A stretch of 64,000 bases of DNA from Chitinophagales bacterium (GTDB taxonomy: Bacteria; Bacteroidota; Bacteroidia; Chitinophagales; UBA10324), in the NCBI GenBank assembly GCA_013816805.1, contig JACDDS010000015.1, positions 39,258-103,257 of the forward strand, given 5' to 3'. The notes beneath the pieces were generated by a model, which was not told the origin of the DNA, searched no databases, and saw only the letters and a program-made list of their open reading frames with translations. This document shows positions 19,670 to 27,430 of this stretch, piece after piece. Made by a program: the position numbers and the translations under genes. Numbering within the stretch: the first letter of the stretch is position 1; every line of letters begins with the position of its first letter.

Positions 19670-21706
19670 ATGAAAACATTCAAAAAATTATTAGCAGGGC
19701 TATGCCTTGCGTGCGGAACATTATCTTATGCTTACCCGGCATTTTCTTACACTGTTTCAAATTTATCTGCCTCTTATAAAAGCGGTCAGGTTTTTCTTAT
19801 TTGGAAAAACCCTAAGGCAAACAATTTAAAATATAATGTTTATCGGAGTACAAAAAAAATTACCAGTCCGGATCAGCTTTCTTCTAATTATTTAGGAAAT
19901 GTACGTGATAACTCAGGGCAGAATATAAGGAAGTCAGATGCCCAGAAGAGCTATAATTTTATAACACCTGCATCCAGTGATCCGCTTAGCAATGACGAAG
20001 GTCTTTATGTGATTACCTGTACTGATGAGGATGATTATTTTTATGCTGTAACCGTAGTTAATCTTAACAATGATTCAGAAGATAAAACTATTGATTTGGG
20101 AGAAAATTCGTTATCAGGCAGTATTGCAGAATCGGTAGGCTTTCCACAGCCTGTACTCCAGAACAGTGAAACGCTAACAGATGGAGTGATACAATATGAA
20201 TATGTGCAATGGGGAAATAATCAGGATACAAAGAATTGTCCAGCATTCAATAATGCGGGCTCGTATGGTTATAATTTTTCTCTTTTTGACAGGGGAAAAA
20301 GTAAAAATGGTCCACTATATGTTTATTTTAAAGACAATAATCCTTTTTCAGAAGAGGGAACAGATCTTTGTGATAATTGCACAGTATTAAAGATGGATGA
20401 TTGGTTGCCCAATGGAGGCAATACCTATTGGGTGGGGTACAATGAAAACTATGATATTTATTCTGAAACCAATCCGGTAGCTAAAAAAGGAACTGTTAAA
20501 ACTTACTCGCAGGCAAGGGTAAAAAAAACTTTGCAATGGGTGCGAAACCATTGGGCAATAGACAGTAATAAGGTCTATCTCACAGGGAATTCGCATAATG
20601 GATTCGGTGCTTTATTAACGTCAGTGGTCTCGCCTAAGCAGGTAGCAGCTATTTATGTTACCTCTACACCGATATTAGTAAAAACAGTGGACGGCGACAT
20701 TCGGGAACAGATGTGGTGTGATAACAGCCTGAATTTACCAAGCGACGTAACTGATCCAAATACCGGAGCAGCCATTTTAATCTGGGATTTGATGGATTCC
20801 CGCCACATGTATAACGTTGATAAAAACGATATACCGTTTAATTCAGGTGTAAATGGAAAGAATGACGTTACTGCAGGATGGGTTCAAAAATTCCACTGGT
20901 ACGATTCTTTAAATGCAACCCGCCAGGGTGGAGTATGGTATTGGGATCAGCGCGTGCATGGAGGTGGGGGAGCGCAGTTTACTGATGCAGAAACTACTCC
21001 CGATTATGAACGCTACCGTATCAACCGTTCCTATCCCGCATTTGCTTATTGCTCTATTAATGAGGATCCCGGTACCGGCGACCCCAATGATGGTGATGAT
21101 TATGGTGCCATTAACGGTTATCTTGACTGGGATGATGCTTCTATTGAAGATGAAGCTTGTAATTATTCCATCACCTGCTTTATTAAAGATCTTTACGTTG
21201 GAGGAAGCCCTGATAAGAATCAATATTCCTCCTGCACCAGCGATATAACCTTTCGTCGTGAGCAAAATTTTAAACCGGAAGAAGGGGACAAGATTACGTG
21301 GTCAGTAATAAATTCGGGTACTCAGATTCAGAATGGCTCATTTACCTACAACGGCGGACCGATTACACTCTATGGAGTGAAGATATACAAATCTAAAAGT
21401 GAAATCTCTTTAAAAATAAGCAAATGTTCAAGGACACAGAAATTTGAAGCGCAGCTTTCAGACCCCATTAAGGTAAATGTAGTCCCGATCCCCGGAGGAT
21501 ATGAAATGGTATTAAATCTTCCTTTTGATGACCATGCTGATATGAAAATTCTTGACATGAGTGGAAAGGTGGTTATAGAGCAGCATTTAGATTTAGCTAA
21601 AGGCTTAAACTCAATACCGGTTCAGTCACTTAATAATGGGTTTTATATAGCAATGCTGCAGGGAAGCCATTTCCGGCAAAGTGCAAAGCTTGATTTCTTA
21701 AAATAA
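19670..21706 (+). CDS. Secreted hydrolase-like protein with type IX sorting domain, paralogue 2
   Basis: This 678-residue protein is a close full-length paralogue of its upstream neighbour and has the same architecture: signal peptide (about 1–27, ending YPAFS), Fn3-like domain (YKSGQVFLIWKNP), hydrolase-like core with Ser308 in TGNSHNGFG, and type IX sorting domain (MKILDMSGKVV, GLNSIPVQ). The putative triad surroundings FHWYDSLNATRQGG and DQRVHGGG are conserved. Short Cys pairs (LCDNC, the Cys before SINEDPGTG, and CTSD) recur at the same positions in all three paralogues and could form disulfides. It follows paralogue 1 by 134 bases and may be read through from it or have its own promoter. 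Confidence 0.85.
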   Translation: MKTFKKLLAGLCLACGTLSYAYPAFSYTVSNLSASYKSGQVFLIWKNPKANNLKYNVYRSTKKITSPDQLSSNYLGNVRDNSGQNIRKSDAQKSYNFITPASSDPLSNDEGLYVITCTDEDDYFYAVTVVNLNNDSEDKTIDLGENSLSGSIAESVGFPQPVLQNSETLTDGVIQYEYVQWGNNQDTKNCPAFNNAGSYGYNFSLFDRGKSKNGPLYVYFKDNNPFSEEGTDLCDNCTVLKMDDWLPNGGNTYWVGYNENYDIYSETNPVAKKGTVKTYSQARVKKTLQWVRNHWAIDSNKVYLTGNSHNGFGALLTSVVSPKQVAAIYVTSTPILVKTVDGDIREQMWCDNSLNLPSDVTDPNTGAAILIWDLMDSRHMYNVDKNDIPFNSGVNGKNDVTAGWVQKFHWYDSLNATRQGGVWYWDQRVHGGGGAQFTDAETTPDYERYRINRSYPAFAYCSINEDPGTGDPNDGDDYGAINGYLDWDDASIEDEACNYSITCFIKDLYVGGSPDKNQYSSCTSDITFRREQNFKPEEGDKITWSVINSGTQIQNGSFTYNGGPITLYGVKIYKSKSEISLKISKCSRTQKFEAQLSDPIKVNVVPIPGGYEMVLNLPFDDHADMKILDMSGKVVIEQHLDLAKGLNSIPVQSLNNGFYIAMLQGSHFRQSAKLDFLK

Positions 21707-21711
21707 AATCA

Positions 21712-21785
21712 GGATCGGATTCGGATTGTTGATTCCGGGGTTAACAATAAAACACCACCTGGTTTCAGCAGTCCGAATCCGATCC
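21712..21785 (+). repeat. Long perfect inverted repeat after paralogue 2
   Basis: A 14-base arm (21712–21725) is perfectly complementary to 21772–21785, enclosing 46 bases that contain a second partial stem (ATTGTT/AACAAT). It begins six bases after the stop codon and has no T-tract, so it looks like a structured 3' element and not a plain terminator. Confidence 0.6.
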
Positions 21786-21981
21786 ATATATAGTTAGGTA
21801 TTATTATTGGCCCAATCAGGATTACCTATTTATAGGTAGCCATTTATACCATAATATTCTATATTCTTACTTCTGGCACCATTTTATCCCTGGAGCGTGA
21901 CACTTCCCATAAATATTTCCGTAAGAGAGCATTCATTTTATAATGCTTCATCTTATTTTTTCATCACCAAATCAAAGCCTC

Positions 21982-24021
21982 ATGAAAAATTTTTTTTACT
22001 TCCTGTCAAGGGTGTGCCTAACCATTACCCTGCTCATTTTTACAACTTCCGTATTTGGTTATACTGTAGCTAGTTTAACAGCTACTTACAAAAGCGGTCA
22101 GGTATTTCTTACGTGGCAAAATCCTGCGGCAACCAATTTGAAATATAAATTGTACCGCTCACCGGTAATGATTACCTCCTCGCTGGATTTAGCAGCAAGT
22201 ACTTACCTGGGATATGTAAGGGATAATTCCTCGCAGAATATCAGAAAATCAAACGTCAAAAGATTACCTTATTACTTCACTATTGATCCTGCTTCAGGCC
22301 CTTTGGCCAGTACAAATGGTTTATACGTCGCCACCTCTGCTTCAAGTTCAAACTGGTATTATGCAGTAACTGTTGTAACCTTAAGTAATAACCAGGAAGA
22401 TCAAACTATTATAGCGGGTAGCAATAGCCTGAACAACGGCGTTAATGAAGTCGTTGCAACACCCCAGCCCATACTACAGAAAACCACTTCCTTAGAAGGT
22501 GGGATTGTACAATATGAATACGTAAACTGGGGTGATAATCAGAATGCGCCAAATTATCCCCCATTTAATAATGCAGGGTCGTACGGCTACAATTTTTCCG
22601 TTTTTACAAAGGGTTCTTACACAAATAAATCGTTGTATTTTTATGTGAAAGACAACAACCCCCTTTCCAGTGACGCCACCACGCTTTGCGATAACTGCAT
22701 TTCCTTAAAAATGGATGATTGGCTTCCGAATGGAAGCAATACCTATTGGGTAGGGTATAATACCGGTTACGATATGTACAGCACCACCAATCCTGTATTC
22801 AGTTCTGGTTCGGTAGGCACTTACAGCCAGGCTCGGGTAAGGCAAACACTACTATGGATTCGCAAGAATTTTCCTGTAGATACTAACAAAGTGTACTTGA
22901 CGGGTAATTCCCACAATGGCTTCGGAGCATTATTTCTGGCGGTAATGAATCCCGATCTGATAACCGTAGCATATGCTTCTTCTGCACCAATTTTAGTCAA
23001 ATCTGCGCCGGGGTCATCGTTTGAGCGTGAATGGTGTTCATCCGTTACAAACGTTCCTTCCGATGTTATTGACTTCAGAACAGGCATTGCCATTCCTATT
23101 TGGAATTTAATGGATATGCGTTATATGTATCGGCTCAATTATGACAGAGGCGTACCCTACCTTACCGGCGTAAACGGAAAGAACGATACGAAAGTGGGCT
23201 GGGTCGGTAAATTCCATTGGTACGATTCCGTGAATGTAACTCATCAGGGAGGTTTATGGTTCTGGGATCAGAGGCAGCACAGTGGCACAAATCGGCAGTT
23301 TACTGATATTGAAACCACTCCAAATTATGAGCGGTTCACAATGGCACATTCTTATCCTGCTTTTGCTTATTGTTCCATCAATCAAAATCCGGGTACCGGA
23401 GATTCAAAAAATGGCGATGCCAATGGAGCCTTAGATGGTTACCTGGATTGGACGGATGAATCAATAGCAGATCAATCCTGCCAGTATTCTATTTACTGTT
23501 TTGTGAAGGATATGTATATGGGCGGAATCCTTTATCCAAAACAATATGATTCCTGCACTACTGATATTACTTTACGCCACTTACAATTGTTTAAACCTTT
23601 AAGTGGACAAACCATTTCATGGTCGGTGAATAACAATGGTCAAACAGTTCAAAGCGGAAACTTTCTTTACCAGGGTGGTTGCATTACTGTTAAGGGAGTT
23701 AAAATATTCAGAAGCGGAAGCAGTATAACGCTTACTATAGACAACTGCCTGAAATCAGTGCCTGCTGAAGCAGGAATTTCTGCAAAGGCAAAAGTGATTA
23801 TAACTTCAAGCGGTTATTACCTGCTGTTAGATTTGCCTGAAACTGACCCGGTTCAAATGAAAATTTTTGATCTGATGGGGAGAATGGTCAATGCCAATAA
23901 TTACTATTTGGAAAAAGGAAGAAACTCAATTCCTATTCAAACTTTAACACCTGGTTTGTATATAGCTATAGCAGAAAGCCGGAATTTCAGGGAAACAGTG
24001 AAATTTGCAGTAACGCGGTAA
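21982..24021 (+). CDS. Secreted hydrolase-like protein with type IX sorting domain, paralogue 3
   Basis: The third tandem paralogue, 679 residues from the chosen start. I prefer ATG 21982 (MKNFFYFLSRVC) to the in-frame ATG at 21943 because it gives a clean signal peptide (about 1–26, ending SVFG). The Fn3-like domain (YKSGQVFLTWQNP), hydrolase-like core with Ser310 in TGNSHNGFG, the FHWYDSVNVT and DQRQHSG segments, and the sorting domain (MKIFDLMGRMV, GRNSIPIQ) follow in the same order. Near-equal lengths and conserved Cys positions show three full copies under selection and not decaying duplicates. Confidence 0.85.
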   Translation: MKNFFYFLSRVCLTITLLIFTTSVFGYTVASLTATYKSGQVFLTWQNPAATNLKYKLYRSPVMITSSLDLAASTYLGYVRDNSSQNIRKSNVKRLPYYFTIDPASGPLASTNGLYVATSASSSNWYYAVTVVTLSNNQEDQTIIAGSNSLNNGVNEVVATPQPILQKTTSLEGGIVQYEYVNWGDNQNAPNYPPFNNAGSYGYNFSVFTKGSYTNKSLYFYVKDNNPLSSDATTLCDNCISLKMDDWLPNGSNTYWVGYNTGYDMYSTTNPVFSSGSVGTYSQARVRQTLLWIRKNFPVDTNKVYLTGNSHNGFGALFLAVMNPDLITVAYASSAPILVKSAPGSSFEREWCSSVTNVPSDVIDFRTGIAIPIWNLMDMRYMYRLNYDRGVPYLTGVNGKNDTKVGWVGKFHWYDSVNVTHQGGLWFWDQRQHSGTNRQFTDIETTPNYERFTMAHSYPAFAYCSINQNPGTGDSKNGDANGALDGYLDWTDESIADQSCQYSIYCFVKDMYMGGILYPKQYDSCTTDITLRHLQLFKPLSGQTISWSVNNNGQTVQSGNFLYQGGCITVKGVKIFRSGSSITLTIDNCLKSVPAEAGISAKAKVIITSSGYYLLLDLPETDPVQMKIFDLMGRMVNANNYYLEKGRNSIPIQTLTPGLYIAIAESRNFRETVKFAVTR

Positions 24022-24039
24022 AGATTTTAGGAAATTACT

Positions 24040-24080
24040 GTGCACCCTTGCAGATGATATGCAGGGGTGCACTTATTTAA
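24040..24080 (+). terminator. Hairpin terminator after paralogue 3
   Basis: Arms 24040–24052 and 24060–24072 pair over 13 bases with one G·T, loop GATGATA, followed by an AT-rich but not pure-T tail. Confidence 0.55.
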
Positions 24081-24196
24081 TGATTGCCTGAACCAATTAT
24101 TTGCCCTGTATTATCCTCCGCCAACCATAGCGTAGTGGGAAACAATATCATGAATTATATAGGGTTAATATTTCTTTAACCTTAAGGTGATGTGAA

Positions 24197-24204
24197 TATG
24201 TTTG
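24197..24204 (+). promoter_or_regulatory. –7 box of the M23 peptidase gene
   Basis: TATGTTTG matches TAnnTTTG. A transcript would begin near 24211, which excludes the upstream ATG at 24202 and supports the peptidase start at 24250. Confidence 0.45.
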
Positions 24205-24249
24205 CTTTTCCAAAATCACTCTTTTGATGATCTTTGCAATTTGCAAGAA

Positions 24250-25149
24250 ATGGCAGAGGCAACTACCCAGCATAAATTAAGAAAATCCTGGCTCCGCCGG
24301 CTTACTGATAAGTACCGGTTGATACTTTTAAATGATGAAACCTTTGAGGAAGTAACTACTTTCCGGCTTACCCGCATGAATGTATACATCCTGATAAGCA
24401 CTCTTCTTTTGATGCTGGTTCTGATCACGGTTTCTGCTATTGTTTTCACACCTTTGAAGGAATATATACCGGGGTATGCTGACGTAAATACAAAAAAAGA
24501 TTTTATTGATTTAAAATTGACGAGCGATTCCCTGGAGAAAGTGATGTATGCCAATGACCTGTATCTTCAAAACATTCAGCGAGTGATAAATGGAGAGCTT
24601 CCGGTTACTAAGATCAGGGAAATCAGTAAATCTTCTGTACCCGTTTATGATTCCATTAATCCAGGAAAAATAAGTGCTTCAGAAAAATTGCTGCGGAAAG
24701 ACATAGAGCAGGACCAGCGCTTTTCCATAAATGAAAAAAGTTCGGTGGTATCTCCTTCAAATAAATCCTCCATACGCAGCTTCCATTTTTTTACGCCTGT
24801 AAAAGGGTATATTACCGAGCCCTTTAATGCTAAAGAATTGCACTATGGTCTCGATGTTGTAGCGGCCGCCAATGAACCCATTAAAGCTACGCTGGATGGC
24901 ATTGTAATTTTTGCTGGTTGGACCGCTGAAACCGGATATGTTTTAGCTATACAGCATACCGACAATTTAATATCTTTGTATAAACACAATTCTGTTCTGC
25001 TTAAAGAAGAAGGAAATTACGTAAAAGCAGGTGACGCCATTGCCATAATTGGTAATACCGGTGAGCTGTCGAGCGGACCTCATTTGCACTTCGAGCTTTG
25101 GTACAACGGGCTGCCTTTAAATCCCGAAGATTATATTGTATTTAATTAA
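24250..25149 (+). CDS. M23-family metallopeptidase, membrane-anchored
   Basis: A 299-residue zinc endopeptidase of the M23 family, likely cutting peptidoglycan cross-bridges or activating other lytic enzymes. The layout is a basic cytoplasmic tail, one membrane segment (about 44–66), a linker with predicted helix, and a C-terminal M23 domain containing the metal-binding H-x-x-x-D (ELHYGLDVV) and the HLHFELW motif. Both are intact. Start 24250 (MAEATTQHKLRKSW) is chosen over 24202 because of the –7 box just upstream and the usual N terminus of such proteins. The bactofilin gene follows after 50 bases; this pairing is frequent in bacteria and suggests a shared role in cell shape. Confidence 0.9.
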   Translation: MAEATTQHKLRKSWLRRLTDKYRLILLNDETFEEVTTFRLTRMNVYILISTLLLMLVLITVSAIVFTPLKEYIPGYADVNTKKDFIDLKLTSDSLEKVMYANDLYLQNIQRVINGELPVTKIREISKSSVPVYDSINPGKISASEKLLRKDIEQDQRFSINEKSSVVSPSNKSSIRSFHFFTPVKGYITEPFNAKELHYGLDVVAAANEPIKATLDGIVIFAGWTAETGYVLAIQHTDNLISLYKHNSVLLKEEGNYVKAGDAIAIIGNTGELSSGPHLHFELWYNGLPLNPEDYIVFN

Positions 25150-25199
25150 TTTCTTTGATAAATAATGAAACCAAATTCATAACACCAAAAATTTTCACC

Positions 25200-25649
25200 A
25201 TGTTCAACACAAAGGATGACAAACAAATTAAAAGCCCGATGGTTTTTTCTTCCCCTTCTGCATCTTCATCTTCGTCTACAGTGAACATTATAGGACCCGG
25301 TACACAAATAGTGGGTGAAATTAATTCTGAAAGTGACATCCGCATTGAGGGAAAGATTAAAGGCACTATTCACTCAAAGGCAAAAGTAACCATCGGTACG
25401 TCCGGTGTAGTAGATGGCGATATTTTATGTGATAGCGCAGATATGAGCGGGAAAATTTTTGGGAAGCTCGAAGTAAGCGATATGTTGTTTTTGAAATCCA
25501 CTGCTTATCTGGAGGGCGATATTACTACCGGAAAATTAATAGTAGAAGCCGGGGCACGCTTTACGGGTTCTTGCAGGATGGGAGTTAAAGAAATAAAACC
25601 GAGTGAAAAACCTTCCCAAAACCAAATTCAAAAGAAAGAAGCTATCTGA
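25200..25649 (+). CDS. Bactofilin (polymer-forming cytoskeletal protein)
   Basis: This 149-residue protein has the DUF583/bactofilin beta-helix core (about 35–125), with repeating short strands such as IVGEINSESDIRIEGKIKG and AKVTIGTSGVVDGDI, flanked by flexible Ser/Pro- and Lys-rich tails. Bactofilins polymerise into filaments on the inner membrane and often position peptidoglycan enzymes, which fits the M23 peptidase directly upstream. I start at 25200 (MFNTKDDKQ) and not 25155. The last 47 bases overlap the start of the AtpZ-like gene in another frame. Confidence 0.9.
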   Translation: MFNTKDDKQIKSPMVFSSPSASSSSSTVNIIGPGTQIVGEINSESDIRIEGKIKGTIHSKAKVTIGTSGVVDGDILCDSADMSGKIFGKLEVSDMLFLKSTAYLEGDITTGKLIVEAGARFTGSCRMGVKEIKPSEKPSQNQIQKKEAI

Positions 25650-25842
25650 TCCCGGTTTTTTGCGCTATACCCAAATTGCGTATCAAATTATCGGAACCAT
25701 AGCTATAGGCTTTATTGCAGGATATTTTGCAGATAAATGGCTATCGCCCGGATTCCCGCTTTTTGAGCTTATATTTTCTTTTGGTGCGGTAATCATTGCC
25801 CTTTACCTTGTTATCAAGAATATTTCAAAAAAGGAAGGATGA
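25603..25842 (+). CDS. AtpZ/AtpI-family small membrane protein
   Basis: A 79-residue protein with a basic N terminus and two membrane helices (about 25–45 and 52–72); the loop contains the G-x-x-x-D pattern (GYFADKWL) of AtpZ/AtpI-type proteins linked to ATP synthase assembly or ion transport. It starts with GTG inside the end of the bactofilin gene (47-base overlap) and its stop overlaps the next ATG by four bases, so translational coupling is likely. In many Bacteroidota a gene like this precedes atpB; here atpB is absent. Confidence 0.75.
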   Translation: MKNLPKTKFKRKKLSDPGFLRYTQIAYQIIGTIAIGFIAGYFADKWLSPGFPLFELIFSFGAVIIALYLVIKNISKKEG

Positions 25843-26243
25843 AATATTCTGTGTTCTTCGTCCGGCTGATTATCCTTACTATAATTATGGTAGTAATTGT
25901 AGCAGCACTGAATTATGTTTCTCCTTTATTTGAAGCTTTTGAAGTGTTTACCTGGATTACTCTTTTATTTTTCTTCCTGATTACGGCACTTATTTTTTAT
26001 TTTGGATTGAAAGCAATCAAAACAGAAAATGCCTATAGGTTTGTATCTATCATTAATGGATCAGTATTGGTTAAAATACTTTTGTGCGGCTTTTTTATAA
26101 TGGGATACGCTTTGCTTGTTAAGCCGAAAGATGTACTGTTTATTATTCCTTTTTTTTTCTTCTACATTGTTTACACCGTATTTGAAATCCGCGAATTGAT
26201 TATGGCGGATAATTATGAAAGGGCTTTGAAAAAAAATGGCTGA
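25839..26243 (+). CDS. Four-helix membrane protein coupled to AtpZ-like gene
   Basis: A 134-residue, very hydrophobic protein with four predicted membrane helices and a charged C-terminal tail (RELIMADNYERALKKNG). I recognise no catalytic motif. ATGA overlap with the AtpZ-like gene and an eight-base overlap with the downstream SprT-like gene place it in the same operon. By position it resembles the small protein found between AtpZ/AtpI and atpB in ATP synthase loci of this phylum; that role is inference. Confidence 0.7.
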   Translation: MKYSVFFVRLIILTIIMVVIVAALNYVSPLFEAFEVFTWITLLFFFLITALIFYFGLKAIKTENAYRFVSIINGSVLVKILLCGFFIMGYALLVKPKDVLFIIPFFFFYIVYTVFEIRELIMADNYERALKKNG

Positions 26244-26853
26244 AGAAGATTTTAGTCACATACTGCAACCCTATTTTCCGGAAGAATCCATTCAGAATGT
26301 CATTAAATGGATCAGTGATTATAAAATTATCTTTACCATTACTCAAAAGAGAAATTCTGTTTTGGGCGATTACCATTCGCCTTACAATAATCAGGGCCAT
26401 CGTATTTCAGTCAACGGCGATTTAAACAGGTATTCCTTCCTCATTACCTTCCTGCACGAGATGGCCCATTTAACAACCTGGGAAAAATACAGGCGAAGTG
26501 TGCCTTCGCATGGTATGGAATGGAAGGAGGAATTTAAAGTTGTGTCGGATGAGCTGAGAGGTAAGAAGATCTTTCCGCGTGATGTAACAGCAGCTTTAAA
26601 AAGATATTTAATAAATCCGTCAGCAACCCATTGTGTTGATCCGGATTTGGTTAAGGTTTTAAATACATACAATAAAAAATCGGTCCTTCATTTGGATGAT
26701 CTACGGGAAGGAATGTTGTTCTCTTCGCATGGAAACCGGACTTTTCGCAAAGGAGAAAGATTGAGAAAGCGATTTAAATGCTATGAAATTAAAACCAACA
26801 GGATCTATCTGTTTAGCCCGATGGCAGAGATAAAAAAGGTAGAAGATTTATAA
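26236..26853 (+). CDS. SprT-like zinc protease domain protein
   Basis: A 205-residue cytoplasmic protein with the SprT/Spartan-like metal site HEMAH at 74–78, followed by a conserved C-terminal region with H-C-V-D (THCVDPDLV) and basic patches. Eukaryotic Spartan digests DNA–protein crosslinks; bacterial SprT-like proteins are poorly studied, so the function here is open. It overlaps the upstream membrane protein gene by eight bases and is the last gene of the bactofilin operon, closed by a strong hairpin. Confidence 0.8.
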   Translation: MAEEDFSHILQPYFPEESIQNVIKWISDYKIIFTITQKRNSVLGDYHSPYNNQGHRISVNGDLNRYSFLITFLHEMAHLTTWEKYRRSVPSHGMEWKEEFKVVSDELRGKKIFPRDVTAALKRYLINPSATHCVDPDLVKVLNTYNKKSVLHLDDLREGMLFSSHGNRTFRKGERLRKRFKCYEIKTNRIYLFSPMAEIKKVEDL

Positions 26854-26899
26854 AGAACTATTCACGCCGTAATAATTAAGCTTACTCAATCACATTTAA

Positions 26900-26943
26900 A
26901 AATTTAAAGCCGGCGTATGAATACCGGCTTTAAATTTTTTTTC
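26900..26943. terminator. Strong bidirectional terminator
   Basis: A perfect 14-base stem (26900–26913 with 26924–26937) has a ten-base loop and ends in T-runs; A-runs precede it. It sits between the SprT-like gene and the convergent small gene and can serve both. Confidence 0.85.
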
Positions 26944-27208
26944 AAGGCCCGATTCTTTTACAAATGGTTTCCTGATCTCTGAATTGTTGTTCTTCATTCT
27001 TAAATAGTGAGATAGCTGGTGCCAATGCCGGCATAGAAATAATTTGCAGGTACACCGCCGCCAAAATTATAAACCGTTCTGATTCCGCTGCGTAACTGTT
27101 CATTCCTGAACTGGGTGTTGCATAGTCTAAATTAAAGTCCCGTTGAAAATACTGTGCTTGAGCTGACAAGGTGACCATCAGCAGTGATAAGAAGAAAAGT
27201 TTTTTCAT
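26942..27208 (-). pseudogene. Small secreted protein gene, probably frameshifted
   Basis: The minus-strand frame from 27208 starts with a clear signal peptide (MKKLFFLSLLMVTLSAQAQ) and continues YFQRDFNLDYA. After that the 88-residue frame loses character, while another frame reads NTQFRNEQLRSGIRTVYNF followed by a Gly-rich end (GGGVPANYFYAGIGTSYLTI) and stops at 27000–27002. Joining the two gives a well-formed secreted protein of about 65 residues. I therefore suspect a one- or two-base indel near 27115, or a sequencing error. No family is recognised. Confidence 0.5.
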
Positions 27209-27363
27209 TATGTAAGAAATTAAGGGTGAACAAAAATTAATAAATCAATATTTGAAAACTGTGTTGAGAATAATTAATACGTAAGGTTTATTATAATTTT
27301 TGGTTAATAATTTTATCAACTTTATAGATTATAGATTCAGCAGTGGTTGATTTATTTTTTTCA

Positions 27364-27394
27364 TTGCCGGATAGGTTATCGAAAATTACCTTTA
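27364..27394 (+). promoter_or_regulatory. Promoter of pyruvate carboxylase
   Basis: TTG (27364–27366), 20 bases, TACCTTTA (27387–27394): one mismatch to TAnnTTTG. The transcript would begin near 27401 with a leader of about 30 bases. Confidence 0.5.
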
Positions 27395-27430
27395 CTCACC
27401 TCAATGGTTAAATTCCATATCAGTTAGTCC

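Noticed and set aside
20909..21265. Frames on both strands inside paralogue 2
   Set aside because: Shadow frames of a well-supported gene with repetitive composition.
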